Below, in pieces: positions 36,755-46,306 of a stretch of 64,000 nucleotides of DNA. The stretch spans positions 62,001-126,000 of the forward strand of contig JACQEP010000004.1 of the NCBI GenBank assembly GCA_016200485.1, in the 5' to 3' direction. The notes beneath the pieces are model-generated. The model worked only from the letters and a program-made list of their open reading frames with translations, made no database searches and was not told the DNA's origin. This DNA comes from Gammaproteobacteria bacterium. GTDB lineage: Bacteria; Pseudomonadota; Gammaproteobacteria; Tenderiales; Tenderiaceae. Each line of letters starts with the position of its first letter. Positions within the stretch are counted from its first letter, which is position 1. Position numbers and translations under genes: made by a program.

Positions 36755-37760
36755 TCGCTCACAAAGGATTTTAGTCACGGGCGCTGATGGGTTTATTGGC
36801 TCTCATCTTACCGAGCGATTGGTAAATCTCGGATATCGAGTAAGAGCCTTTGTGATGTACAACTCGTTTAACTCTTGTGGCTGGCTGGATGATTCTTCAT
36901 CTGATGTTCTGAACTCACTCGAAATTTTTAGTGGTGATATACGCGATCCTCATGGTGTAAGCTCGGCCGTCGAGGGTTGCGATATCATTTTACATCTGGC
37001 GGCGCTCATTGCCATTCCCTACTCCTATCAGGCACCAGATAACTACGTTGATACTAATATCCGCGGAACCTTGAATATTCTTCAAGCGGCGCGTCGTCAT
37101 AAGGTATCTCGAATGATCCATACCTCCACCAGCGAAGTTTATGGTACAGCGAAGTTTGTCCCTATTACTGAGGAACATCCACTCCAAGGGCAGTCTCCTT
37201 ATTCTGCAACTAAAATTGGTGCTGACCAATTGGCATTGTCCTTTTACCAATCATTTGATACGCCAGTAACAGTCATTCGTCCTTTTAATACTTATGGTCC
37301 CCGTCAATCGACGCGGGCGGTTATTCCAACCATTATTACCCAATTGGCCTCTGGCCAGCATGAAATTAAACTGGGATCTGTGCATCCGACGCGAGATTTC
37401 AGCCACGTGCATGACACGGTCAGTGGTTTTATTGCCGCTGCGACAGCCCCCAGTAATATTTTTGGCGAGGTTATTAATCTAGGCAGTAATTTTGAAATCT
37501 CTATCGGAGAAACCGCTAGGATAATAGCCGAACTTATGACTAAACAGATCAATATTGTTACCGATGAACAGCGGTTACGACCAGAAAATAGCGAGGTTGA
37601 ACGCCTCTTCGCTGACAATAGCAAAGCAAAACGCTTGCTGCATTGGTCTCCAGAATATGAGGGCCGAGAGGGGCTACACCGTGGCCTTGCCGAGACTATC
37701 CGCTGGTTCACCGAACCACGCAACTTACAAAGATATAAAATTGACCGCTATAACGTATAA
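36747..37760 (+). CDS. legB: NAD-dependent nucleotide-sugar 4,6-dehydratase (LegB)
   Basis: This 337-residue extended short-chain dehydrogenase has a Rossmann motif TGADGFIGSHL near residue 11, HTSTSEVYG, and the catalytic YSATK (Tyr152, Lys156). In Campylobacter, LegB dehydrates GDP-GlcNAc as the first committed step to legionaminic acid. ATG 36747 has AAGGA eight bases upstream and overlaps maf by eight bases; an upstream in-frame ATG at 36639 lies inside maf and is unlikely. The assignment as LegB rests on the family and the gene set around it. Confidence 0.88.
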   Translation: MGNRSQRILVTGADGFIGSHLTERLVNLGYRVRAFVMYNSFNSCGWLDDSSSDVLNSLEIFSGDIRDPHGVSSAVEGCDIILHLAALIAIPYSYQAPDNYVDTNIRGTLNILQAARRHKVSRMIHTSTSEVYGTAKFVPITEEHPLQGQSPYSATKIGADQLALSFYQSFDTPVTVIRPFNTYGPRQSTRAVIPTIITQLASGQHEIKLGSVHPTRDFSHVHDTVSGFIAAATAPSNIFGEVINLGSNFEISIGETARIIAELMTKQINIVTDEQRLRPENSEVERLFADNSKAKRLLHWSPEYEGREGLHRGLAETIRWFTEPRNLQRYKIDRYNV

Positions 37761-38935
37761 TGAACAAAACAACGATCCAAGAAGCATTCAAAATACTCGC
37801 CGGCGCATTCCCTGAGGCAAGAAAACCTATAGGCCTGCATGAGCCCAGCTTTTCCGGTCAAGAATGGAATTATGTAAAAGACTGCCTCGATAGTGGATGG
37901 GTATCTTCGGTAGGTGAGTACGTCAACCGCTTCGAACGTATGCTGGAAGAATACACCGGGGTCAATCATGCCATTGCGACTGTCAATGGCACAGCCGCTC
38001 TCCATATATGCCTAATCCTAGCGGGTGTCTCCGCAGATGACGAAGTTTTAATTCCATCACTCACATTTGTTGCGACTGCCAATGCGGTAAGATATTGTGG
38101 TGCAATCCCACATTTTGTCGATGTTGATCTTCTGTCACTTGGGATCGATACAGTTAAACTGCGCACATACCTTGAACAGATCGCTATTAGAAAATCGGAT
38201 GGCTGCTACAATCGCAATACCGGCCGCAGAATCCGTGGCCTAGTAGTAATGCACACCTTTGGCCATCCAAGCGACCTTGATTCAATTCAATCTGTTTGCC
38301 AGGAATACAATATCACTTTAATAGAAGACGCCGCTGAAGCCTTAGGCTCCTTCTACAAAGGTAAACACTGCGGTAATTGGGGGGCATCTGCGACACTCAG
38401 CTTTAACGGAAATAAAGTTGTTACCTGCGGCGGCGGCGGTGCAATACTAACTAATAATAAAGATATCGCTCAACAGGCCCGCCACATCACCACCACTGCA
38501 AAGTTACCGCATGCCTGGGAGTTTTATCATGATCAAACAGGATATAACTACCGAATGCCTAATATTAATGCTGCCCTGGGGTGTGCTCAACTGGAAAAGC
38601 TACCTACATTTATTAGAGAGAAGCGTGAAATTGCCAAGAACTATCATCGTCTATACGCCAATTTCAATGGTGCCCATGTATTTAATGAACAACAATATTC
38701 TTCAAGTAATTATTGGCTAAATCTCCTGATCTTTTCAGGCATTACTCGCCATGAACGGGATGAGCTACTAGGAATGTGCCATGAAGCGAACATATTATGT
38801 AGACCCATATGGACCCCTATGCACCGCCTCCCAATGTATGAGAGTTGTCCACGAATGGATTTATCAATCACCGAGAAGTTACATGAACGTGTAATCTGCT
38901 TACCAAGTGGTACGAGGCTATCACGCCATGAGTAA
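37760..38935 (+). CDS. legC: PLP-dependent sugar aminotransferase (LegC)
   Basis: This 391-residue DegT/DnrJ/EryC1-family enzyme has GWVSSVGEYVNRFE, the PLP-contact EDAAEALGSFYKG and a Schiff-base Lys at about residue 219 in SFNGNKVVTCGGGG. It should aminate the 4-keto sugar made by LegB. Start and legB stop share one base (TAATG). Confidence 0.9.
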   Translation: MNKTTIQEAFKILAGAFPEARKPIGLHEPSFSGQEWNYVKDCLDSGWVSSVGEYVNRFERMLEEYTGVNHAIATVNGTAALHICLILAGVSADDEVLIPSLTFVATANAVRYCGAIPHFVDVDLLSLGIDTVKLRTYLEQIAIRKSDGCYNRNTGRRIRGLVVMHTFGHPSDLDSIQSVCQEYNITLIEDAAEALGSFYKGKHCGNWGASATLSFNGNKVVTCGGGGAILTNNKDIAQQARHITTTAKLPHAWEFYHDQTGYNYRMPNINAALGCAQLEKLPTFIREKREIAKNYHRLYANFNGAHVFNEQQYSSSNYWLNLLIFSGITRHERDELLGMCHEANILCRPIWTPMHRLPMYESCPRMDLSITEKLHERVICLPSGTRLSRHE

Positions 38936-40082
38936 GCTAAAGATTTCCGTTGTCACCGGGTCGAGAGCTGATTATGGGCTTCTGTGGCCATTGCTTCAAG
39001 CTATCGACAAGGATAGCCAGTTAAAGTTACAGATCATAGTTACCGGCATGCATTTATCCCCTGCCTTTGGACTCACCTACCAACAAATAGAGGCTGATGG
39101 TTTTACCATTAACGCATCGGTTGAAGCCCTCCTCAGCGGCGACACAGATGTTGCCATAGCAAAATCAATCGGCCTGGGTATCATAGGATTCGCCGATGCC
39201 TACGCAAATCTTGATCCTGACATGATTGTGGTGCTTGGTGATCGCTTTGAAATTTTTGCGGCCACACAGGCGGCTGCGGTGGCAAAAATTCCGATTGCCC
39301 ATATCGCAGGTGGCGATGTCACGGAGGGCGCCTACGACGAATCATTCAGACACTGTATTACAAAGTTGTCACACCTTCATTTTGCAACTAATGCCGATGC
39401 CGCAAGACGTATAATCCAGCTTGGAGAAGAATCATGGCGAGTACATACCGTTGGAAGCCCGGCCATAGATGTAATAAAAAACATGAAGCTTCTTACTAAG
39501 CATGAGCTTGAGACAGATCTTAACATTAAATTCCGCGACAAAAACATTCTGGTCACATTTCACCCTCCTACGCTGGATAATGATGCTGGTCGCCAGCTCA
39601 CCGCTTTGTTGGGCGCACTGGATGACACTTGCGCTGATTGCGGCATTATTTTTACCTTATCAAATGCCGATACTGGTGGACTAAAATTAAATAGCATGAT
39701 CAAAGAATACACTTCTAGTCGAGCCAATACTTTTGTATATTCATCCCTTGGCCAACTTCGATATTACAGTCTGCTTTCCAGGATCGATGCCATAGTGGGT
39801 AATTCATCCAGTGGACTATATGAAGCACCCAGCTTCAAAGTGGCAACAGTGAACATTGGTAACCGTCAGCTTGGTCGCTTACGTGCGATGTCAGTCATCG
39901 ATTGTGATCCAGAAAGACGGGCGATATCTAAAGCCATTCTCCAGGCGTTTTCCCTTGACTGCACTGATAGCACTAACCCTTATGGTGACGGGAATGCCAT
40001 TAGTCGCATAATGTCAGTGTTAAAATCAAATTTTTCGCGTGATGAGCTTATCCGCAAGCGATTTCAGGACTCCAGAAAATGA
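38928..40082 (+). CDS. legG: Hydrolysing nucleotide-sugar 2-epimerase (LegG/NeuC family)
   Basis: This 384-residue enzyme is of the UDP-GlcNAc 2-epimerase (hydrolysing) family, with VVTGSRADYGLLWPLL, VVLGDRFEIFAATQAA, HIAGGDVTEGAYDESFRH and GNSSSGLYEAPSF. It would release the 6-deoxy-diacetamido-mannose used by LegI. Its presence points to legionaminic rather than pseudaminic acid, whose pathway uses the unrelated PseG. ATG 38928 overlaps legC by eight bases (ATGAGTAA). Confidence 0.92.
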   Translation: MSKLKISVVTGSRADYGLLWPLLQAIDKDSQLKLQIIVTGMHLSPAFGLTYQQIEADGFTINASVEALLSGDTDVAIAKSIGLGIIGFADAYANLDPDMIVVLGDRFEIFAATQAAAVAKIPIAHIAGGDVTEGAYDESFRHCITKLSHLHFATNADAARRIIQLGEESWRVHTVGSPAIDVIKNMKLLTKHELETDLNIKFRDKNILVTFHPPTLDNDAGRQLTALLGALDDTCADCGIIFTLSNADTGGLKLNSMIKEYTSSRANTFVYSSLGQLRYYSLLSRIDAIVGNSSSGLYEAPSFKVATVNIGNRQLGRLRAMSVIDCDPERRAISKAILQAFSLDCTDSTNPYGDGNAISRIMSVLKSNFSRDELIRKRFQDSRK

Positions 40083-41164
40083 ATACCAAAGATGGCGTCT
40101 ATATTATCGCAGAGGCCGGTGTCAACCATAATGGTGATTTAGATCGGGCTTTGGCAATGATTGATATTGCAGCGGACTGCGGCGCAGATGCAATCAAATT
40201 CCAGACCTTTATTCCAGAGCTTCTAGTCTCACACCACGCGCCAAAAGCGAATTATCAAATAGCCAATACCGGGGATCAAGAATCACAGCTCGCCATGTTA
40301 AAACGGCTAGCATTGTCATTTAGCGATCACAATTTATTACTTGATCGATGCCAACAAAAAAATATTGATTTCCTTAGCTCTCCATTTGATACTGAAAGTG
40401 CTTCTTTTCTTATCAGGACACTGAAAATATCCAGGATAAAAATAGGTTCCGGTGAACTTACTAACGCCCCACTTTTATTACATATTGCCCAGCAAGGTGT
40501 CTCCGTTATTTTATCTACTGGCATGAGTACTCTTGATGAGGTAAAAACAGCGCTCGGTGTACTTGCCTTCGGTTATCTAAATTTTTCCAATATTCCTTCT
40601 GAGGAGGAGTTCAATCGCTGCCTAGAATCACCAGAAGCATGGACCGTATTAAAAATCAGAGTGACACTCCTACATTGCACCACAGAGTACCCATGCCCTT
40701 ATGATGAAGTTAATCTACGTGCCATGGATTCGTTACGTGATGCTTTTGGTCTCGCCGTGGGATACTCGGATCATACATCTGGAATCGCGGTAAGCATTGC
40801 AGCTACAGCAAAAGGAGCCACTGTCATCGAGAAACACTTCACCTTGGACCGAGCTCTGCCTGGACCAGACCACAAAGCATCGTTAGAGCCCACTGAGCTT
40901 AAGGAACTGACCAAATGCGTGCACCAGGTCTACCTTGCTATGGGTAATAGCATCAAGGGCCCTTCCTCCCATGAGCTCGCTAATCTCGCCATTGCCAGAA
41001 AAAGCCTGGTAGCTAAAAAGCCAATCAAAAAGGGAGATATATTCACGGAAGAAAATATTACCGTTAAACGTCCGGGAAGTGGCCTTCCACCTATTAAGTA
41101 TTGGAAATTGATTGGTAACTTCGCCCATCGGGATTATGCCGAGGATGATCAGATTCAACTATGA
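40079..41164 (+). CDS. legI: Legionaminic acid synthase (LegI, NeuB family)
   Basis: The 361-residue protein has the NeuB TIM-barrel, with IIAEAGVNHNGDLDRALAMI, DAIKFQTFIPE, KIGSGELTNAPLL, GYSDHTSG and IEKHFTLDRALPGPDHKAS, and a C-terminal SAF (antifreeze-like) domain from about residue 295. It condenses the mannose derivative with phosphoenolpyruvate. Overlap with legG is four bases (ATGA). Confidence 0.94.
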   Translation: MNTKDGVYIIAEAGVNHNGDLDRALAMIDIAADCGADAIKFQTFIPELLVSHHAPKANYQIANTGDQESQLAMLKRLALSFSDHNLLLDRCQQKNIDFLSSPFDTESASFLIRTLKISRIKIGSGELTNAPLLLHIAQQGVSVILSTGMSTLDEVKTALGVLAFGYLNFSNIPSEEEFNRCLESPEAWTVLKIRVTLLHCTTEYPCPYDEVNLRAMDSLRDAFGLAVGYSDHTSGIAVSIAATAKGATVIEKHFTLDRALPGPDHKASLEPTELKELTKCVHQVYLAMGNSIKGPSSHELANLAIARKSLVAKKPIKKGDIFTEENITVKRPGSGLPPIKYWKLIGNFAHRDYAEDDQIQL

Positions 41165-41811
41165 ATACTCCCATAATCATCCTTGGCAATGGCGGGCACG
41201 CGCTAGTCTTATATGAAATACTTCAATCCTTACATTGGCAGATAAAAGGATTCGTCTGCCCAGACAATAGTGGCGACAATAAACTTTCCACCATTCCCAG
41301 ACTTGGTGGTGATCAAAGCGTATTGGCATTCAAACCGGAAGATATTCTTCTCGTCAGTGGTATTGGCTCTGTTGGCGACAATTCATTGCGTCGTAGCATA
41401 TATGAAACATTTAGTAGCAAAGGATATCAGTTTGCGCAATTGATACACCCAAGCGCGAACATCAGTCAATTGGAAGTCACCCTCGGTTTTGGTACTCAAT
41501 TGCTCGCTGGAGTCAGAGTCGGACCGGCTGTGATTATTGGTGATAATGTTATTGTTAATTCTGGCGCCATCATAGAGCACCATTGCAACATTGGCACCCA
41601 TAGTCACATTGCCAGCGGTGCCATTCTATGCGGGCAATGTCATATAGGCGTCAATGTTCACATAGGTGCAGGTGCCGTACTAAACCAAAACATCTCTATT
41701 GGCGACAATTCTATTGTTGCTTCTGGCGCAGTCGTCATACACGACGTTCCCCCTAATACCATGGTAGCAGGCATACCTGCCGTCACCAAAAAGAGGTTAC
41801 AAAGCTCATGA
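41161..41811 (+). CDS. legH: Sugar N-acyltransferase, NeuD/PglD family (LegH)
   Basis: The 216 residues comprise an N-terminal Rossmann-like domain (IIILGNGGHALVLYEIL) and a left-handed beta-helix of hexapeptide repeats (GDNVIVNSGAIIEHHCNIGT), with the His pair that marks the active site in PglD. It would N-acetylate the 4-amino sugar. Overlaps with both neighbours are four bases. Confidence 0.88.
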   Translation: MNTPIIILGNGGHALVLYEILQSLHWQIKGFVCPDNSGDNKLSTIPRLGGDQSVLAFKPEDILLVSGIGSVGDNSLRRSIYETFSSKGYQFAQLIHPSANISQLEVTLGFGTQLLAGVRVGPAVIIGDNVIVNSGAIIEHHCNIGTHSHIASGAILCGQCHIGVNVHIGAGAVLNQNISIGDNSIVASGAVVIHDVPPNTMVAGIPAVTKKRLQSS

Positions 41812-42857
41812 ATGATTGGCGCACTATTGCAGTAAAACCCAGCGATACCATGCAAAAAGTCATGCAGGTTATCGATACTGGACGAATGCAGATCGCTTTA
41901 GTGGTCGATGATAATGATCATTTGATAGGCACCGTAACAGATGGCGACATTCGCCGGGCCATACTCAAGGGACGGGGACTAGATACTCCAGTCCAGGAGT
42001 ACATGAATAAAAACCCGACTACCGGCCTTATCGATGAGGAACCAAGCTCATGGCAACGCACAATGCTGAGACACACACTTCGTCATCTACCATTGCTAGA
42101 TGCTGGTGGGTGTATCGCAAAATTAACATTTTTAGAGCCCCCAAGAGAACCAGTTCGTGATAATCCCGTCGTACTCATGGCAGGTGGATTAGGCACTCGC
42201 CTCCGTCCATTAACGGAGAAAAAACCAAAACCGCTTCTGACAATCGGTAACAAGCCTATTCTTGAGACAATAATTGAAAATTTCGTCAGCCAGGGATTTC
42301 ATAAATTCTATGTTTGCATTAATTATAAGGGCGATATGATTCGCGAACACTTTAAGGATGGATCACAATGGGACGCGTCAATTACTTACATCGAAGAAAA
42401 CAAACGTCTTGGTACGGCCGGTGCACTAAGCCTTATCAAAGACAAGATTGATCTTCCGTTTTTTGTCATGAATGGCGACTTACTCACCAAGGTTGACTTC
42501 GTGCGTCTATCTGAATTCCATAAGCAACAACAAAACACCATCACCATGTGTGTTCGGGAATATCGCTATCAAATTCCCTATGGAGTTGTCAGCCTAGATC
42601 GGCACAGAATTACTGGAATAAGCGAAAAACCAATTCAATATTACCAAGTTAATGCTGGAATTTATATGCTAGATCATGAAATAATCAATGACATACCACA
42701 CAATCAATTCTACGATATGACGACACTTATAGAAGTGATACTTGCAAAAAATATAACTGTTGGTAGCTTTCCTCTACGCGAATATTGGATGGATGTTGGT
42801 CGAGTTGAGGATTTCGAACAGGCGCATAGTGAATATTTTGATCAGTTCGAACAATAG
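41808..42857 (+). CDS. ptmE: CBS-domain sugar-1-phosphate guanylyltransferase (PtmE-like)
   Basis: The 349-residue protein has two CBS domains (about residues 1-115) fused to a nucleotidyltransferase with VVLMAGGLGTRLRPLTEKKP and NGDLLTKVDF. In Campylobacter PtmE makes the GDP-activated glucosamine precursor used by LegB, so it would supply the start of the pathway although it is last in the operon. The 131-nt convergent gap to legF shows no convincing terminator. Confidence 0.88.
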   Translation: MNDWRTIAVKPSDTMQKVMQVIDTGRMQIALVVDDNDHLIGTVTDGDIRRAILKGRGLDTPVQEYMNKNPTTGLIDEEPSSWQRTMLRHTLRHLPLLDAGGCIAKLTFLEPPREPVRDNPVVLMAGGLGTRLRPLTEKKPKPLLTIGNKPILETIIENFVSQGFHKFYVCINYKGDMIREHFKDGSQWDASITYIEENKRLGTAGALSLIKDKIDLPFFVMNGDLLTKVDFVRLSEFHKQQQNTITMCVREYRYQIPYGVVSLDRHRITGISEKPIQYYQVNAGIYMLDHEIINDIPHNQFYDMTTLIEVILAKNITVGSFPLREYWMDVGRVEDFEQAHSEYFDQFEQ

Positions 42858-42988
42858 TAGTTTATTCTGAATTTAGACGGCCATATGAGAACAAAAAGAT
42901 TGGCTCCACAACTCAGAGGGAACCGACATTAAGCAATAGTGGGTTTACAAAAGACGTCCCTCTTGCGAACATATGGGATAGGATACCC

Positions 42989-43690
42989 CTAGGAGTCTAT
43001 CTTCCTCGTCTGCAGTAATTCGCAGGCCCTTTCAAGATCATGCTGACAATCAACATCAATAGAAGATTGCTCACTCATGATATAAGGGATGGTCTCATCC
43101 CCATAAAATCCGTGAAAACCATCTACCGGTGCGATATAAATGGCACCATTAGGAAGGTAACACTTAGGTAAAGACTGGCGCCGTGGACTACTCAGATCAA
43201 TCCCGAAGTGACTGTAGATATAACCATTTTGATTAAGACCGAAGGCCCATAACAACTTGCTATCAATTTCCTTTACCGAGACCAATGTGTCATTGCCTGA
43301 TCGCTTCTGTAAAAAAAACATATCAATGGCTTCAATAATGTGATTTTTATCCCTTAGGGGAGACGTCGGCTGCAATAAAATCACAAAATCAGCATCAAAA
43401 TCGGTATTTTCAATCGCATGTGCCACAACATCATTTCCGCTCGCCGTATCGCTGGAAAGGTATTCTGGTCTAATAAAAGGTGTCCATGCACCATATTTTT
43501 CTGCGATATCTGCGATATTTTTTGAATCTGTGCTTACAATCGTTCGATCAATATATTTGCACCCACGAGAAGCCTCAATGGTCCATGCGAGCAATGGCTT
43601 TCCGCCACAGTCGAGAATATTTTTATTCGGCAATCCTTTTGAACCGGCCCTAGCCGGGATAATGGCCAAGATTTTATTTTTTCCTATCAA
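42989..43690 (-). CDS. legF: CMP-legionaminic acid synthetase (LegF, NeuA family)
   Basis: The 233-residue cytidylyltransferase has the signature IIPARAGSKGLPNKNI, VSTDSKNIADIAEKYGA and LLQPTSPLRDKNHI. It activates the nonulosonic acid as CMP-sugar for transfer by Maf. A T8 run on the coding strand (43311-43318) encodes Phe-Phe. It is the last gene of a minus-strand operon with the radical SAM protein 30 nt upstream. Confidence 0.93.
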   Translation of the reverse strand: MIGKNKILAIIPARAGSKGLPNKNILDCGGKPLLAWTIEASRGCKYIDRTIVSTDSKNIADIAEKYGAWTPFIRPEYLSSDTASGNDVVAHAIENTDFDADFVILLQPTSPLRDKNHIIEAIDMFFLQKRSGNDTLVSVKEIDSKLLWAFGLNQNGYIYSHFGIDLSSPRRQSLPKCYLPNGAIYIAPVDGFHGFYGDETIPYIMSEQSSIDVDCQHDLERACELLQTRKIDS

Positions 43691-43720
43691 AACACTTCCT
43701 TCATACCATGAATAAATTAA

Positions 43721-45298
43721 TCACTTTAAATTCTTTAACATGGGGGCCGATATCTTTTCAGCAATAAAATTATGTGAAGGTTTAGGAATTGCGTATGGCT
43801 TTATAGATTCGTCAGATTTATTCCAGTGTTTTTCTGCCAAATCCAGCAATCTTAGATCTTTCTTGGCCACTATCTCCTGCAACCCCAGGAGTTCCATACC
43901 TGAAAACTTGTGGCAAATCGTTGCAGTAATTTTTGTGGCATCACCAAGATCCATAATGTATCTTTCCAGGTTACCGTCATACTGCTCAATTATGGAATCT
44001 TTGTAGGTATAATACCATTCAGAGCCTGGGTAAGCAGTGGCAAAATGAGGCTTGGCATGTATTCCAAGCTTGACCAATGACTCAATGGTGTTTCTGAGAC
44101 TTTTAAAATCTTCCTCAGGAAATCCTATGATAATGTTAGGTATAGGCTTAATGCCAGATTCTAGACAAATACTAATGCTCTGCTCATTTTTCTCGGAAGT
44201 TGATCCTTTTCCAAGCTTTTTTAGAATCCTTTTATCGAATGACTCCAGACCATATACCAAATGTGTACAACCGGCTTCATACATCTTTTTCAGAATTTCA
44301 GGTCGATGAAGCGCTGCATGACTAGTACCGCTCCAGAAAACACCATGGTTTTCAACTTGATCAAATGGAACATTCAAGCGGCGACAATCTGGTTGCAATC
44401 CTCCTTCAATCCATTTACGGCACAACTCATCTAACCATGTCATTTTACTGTAGCGATCCATGGTCATCAGGTTTTCATCAAGAAAGTTTACAAAATCTAT
44501 GCCATATTCACCCTTAAGGTGTTTTACCAAACTTACGATGTAGTCAGGTGAATGATAACGAATGTTTCTTCCATAAGTAAACGCTACATCATTTTCCCCG
44601 GTTGGATCTTCACGAACTATCATGTCCCCTGTTGTTCCAAGATGCCAGCAATAACGGCAGACCAGATTACAACCATAACTTGCATTTACATCGATACGTC
44701 GTTTGGCATAATAGGCCTCTTCACTGAAAAGCGATGAAGAGTTTTTTAAATATATCTCTTCAAGCGGAAATAGATCCCATGCCGGCCAGGGTATGGTATC
44801 GATATCAGAAATATTTGGCCGCTCCTTGTTGACAGTGATTTTTCCGTTATCACGATGAACAACGCCAAGCGTATTTCCCCAATCGAAATCCTTGTTATCT
44901 ACCTTTGCTAGCACTTCAGGAAATGTGATGTAAGCTTCGCCAATAATGCCCAAGTCAATCTGAGGCACCCAGTCCATTATTTCTTTAGGCATGCTCGTAA
45001 GAAATCCGCCACCCGCGATCAAAAAACTATCTGCGGCATGAATCTTCGCTAGCCGACATACTTCCTTTATAAAATTATATGTTGTCGTTAAGCCGCCAAT
45101 AGCGACCACATCCCAATGATCGGCCTCAAGGACTTGCTTTACGATATTAAACCCTTTGCGCCAGGCATTCGCATCATATACTTGAACCGCATGCCCACTT
45201 TTCCTTGCGATTTCGGCAAGTATAGCCATACCGTAAGGGATGTGCCTTGGAACGTCTTCCTCGCGCACGACAGGGTTAATAAAAAGTATTTTAGCCAT
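43721..45298 (-). CDS. B12-binding-type radical SAM protein of the glycosylation island
   Basis: The 525-residue protein has an N-terminal cobalamin-binding-like domain (about residues 1-150: ILFINPVVREEDVPRHIPYG, VAIGGLTTTYNFIKEV, FLIAGGGFLTS) and a radical SAM barrel with the 4Fe-4S cysteines C210, C214 and C217 (GCNLVCRYCWHLG). Later motifs include FVNFLDENLMTMDRY, VYGLESFDKRILKKLG and PNIIIGFPEE. Members of this superfamily often methylate unreactive carbons, but the substrate cannot be read from sequence. Its location between the DUF115 gene and legF suggests sugar or flagellin modification. It overlaps the DUF115 gene by eight bases. Confidence 0.85.
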   Translation of the reverse strand: MAKILFINPVVREEDVPRHIPYGMAILAEIARKSGHAVQVYDANAWRKGFNIVKQVLEADHWDVVAIGGLTTTYNFIKEVCRLAKIHAADSFLIAGGGFLTSMPKEIMDWVPQIDLGIIGEAYITFPEVLAKVDNKDFDWGNTLGVVHRDNGKITVNKERPNISDIDTIPWPAWDLFPLEEIYLKNSSSLFSEEAYYAKRRIDVNASYGCNLVCRYCWHLGTTGDMIVREDPTGENDVAFTYGRNIRYHSPDYIVSLVKHLKGEYGIDFVNFLDENLMTMDRYSKMTWLDELCRKWIEGGLQPDCRRLNVPFDQVENHGVFWSGTSHAALHRPEILKKMYEAGCTHLVYGLESFDKRILKKLGKGSTSEKNEQSISICLESGIKPIPNIIIGFPEEDFKSLRNTIESLVKLGIHAKPHFATAYPGSEWYYTYKDSIIEQYDGNLERYIMDLGDATKITATICHKFSGMELLGLQEIVAKKDLRLLDLAEKHWNKSDESIKPYAIPKPSHNFIAEKISAPMLKNLK

Positions 45299-46301
45299 CT
45301 GTTTTATCCAGAAAATCTTTCAACCTGATGCAGGTAATGCCATCCCCGAATAACGTTCCGCCTTCCGTACAGTTGTATAAAGTGGATGCAGAGTTTGCAA
45401 CCAGCTCAAGTATATTTCTGCGATACCAATAATATGTCGGGTCAGTATAAAATTTTTCGCCAGTTAGTGGATTCTTAATCACTGGAAATAATTCTTTAGT
45501 GATGCCCTCCTCACCCAATATTTGAGCCAATTCATAATAGGTTTGTGTCATGGTATAAGGAAGATCTATTTTATACCCAAGGTCCATACCTATAACGGCG
45601 ATATTTTTAACTTTAAGCCAAAATTGTGCAAATACCCATGCCGCAGTGCCAACATTCCCCCCCGTATTCAATGCGGGCAACTTGGCAAAGTTATACATTC
45701 TCCGAGTAAGACTGTTTTCGGATTCAGGATTATCCACTAATGGCAACCACCAATACATATCGAATCCTGCTTCCTTTGTACGTGAAACAACATTAGCAGG
45801 AGCAGTTGAAGCGATAATCAATTTTGTATTTTTAGCATATCGATTTACAATTTCAATATTATCGTTATTTTGTAGAACAGAATTTTTTCTAAAATCAATA
45901 TCAAGGTCTTGTCTTGCGAAGTAATCGTCGCCGATAGTGTTTTTCTCAAAATCAGGATCACCAAACCAACGAACAAGTCGTGTTGGGTGTGGATCCAACG
46001 TCAAAACATAATCGGGAACGATTCCAGCCCTAAGGCACTTCACATAAGAGCCATCAATAGCAATGATTGTTCCTTGATACTTTGAATCGGCGAGCGTTTT
46101 CAGCGTATTGGTGTAGTGCAAGCTCGGACCGGCACTCACGACAACAGCACTGCTGGCCTTTTGGGAGGCTAGACCTGGAAGATCTTTGATTGATTTATCA
46201 ATGTGACGGACGTTAGCTTCAGAGTTCTTAATTATTGTGCTTCCGTGCCAATCGTGACCAATATTTTCAATCTTATCGACGAGAACGTCGAATTGACTCA
46301 T
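45291..46301 (-). CDS. Short Maf-like DUF115 (MptE-like) protein
   Basis: This 336-residue protein carries only the DUF115 core: VVVSAGPSLHY (AGPSL at about 57-61), VLTLDPHPTRLV (DPHP at about 103-106), NTGGNVGTAAWVFAQFW and IAVIGMDLGYK. These match the motifs of the 829-residue Maf upstream, but without its N-terminal and TPR parts. It may be a second flagellin glycosyltransferase, or may act on the product of the radical SAM enzyme. ATG 46301 has AAGGAG eight bases upstream; a GTG at 46310 is less likely. Confidence 0.82.
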   Translation of the reverse strand: MSQFDVLVDKIENIGHDWHGSTIIKNSEANVRHIDKSIKDLPGLASQKASSAVVVSAGPSLHYTNTLKTLADSKYQGTIIAIDGSYVKCLRAGIVPDYVLTLDPHPTRLVRWFGDPDFEKNTIGDDYFARQDLDIDFRKNSVLQNNDNIEIVNRYAKNTKLIIASTAPANVVSRTKEAGFDMYWWLPLVDNPESENSLTRRMYNFAKLPALNTGGNVGTAAWVFAQFWLKVKNIAVIGMDLGYKIDLPYTMTQTYYELAQILGEEGITKELFPVIKNPLTGEKFYTDPTYYWYRRNILELVANSASTLYNCTEGGTLFGDGITCIRLKDFLDKTDG

Positions 46302-46306
46302 TGAAC

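Noticed and set aside
42858-42988. Bidirectional terminator between ptmE and legF
   Set aside because: Only a 7-bp complementarity (AGAGGGA/TCCCTCT) with a long loop and no T-run was found; too weak to call.
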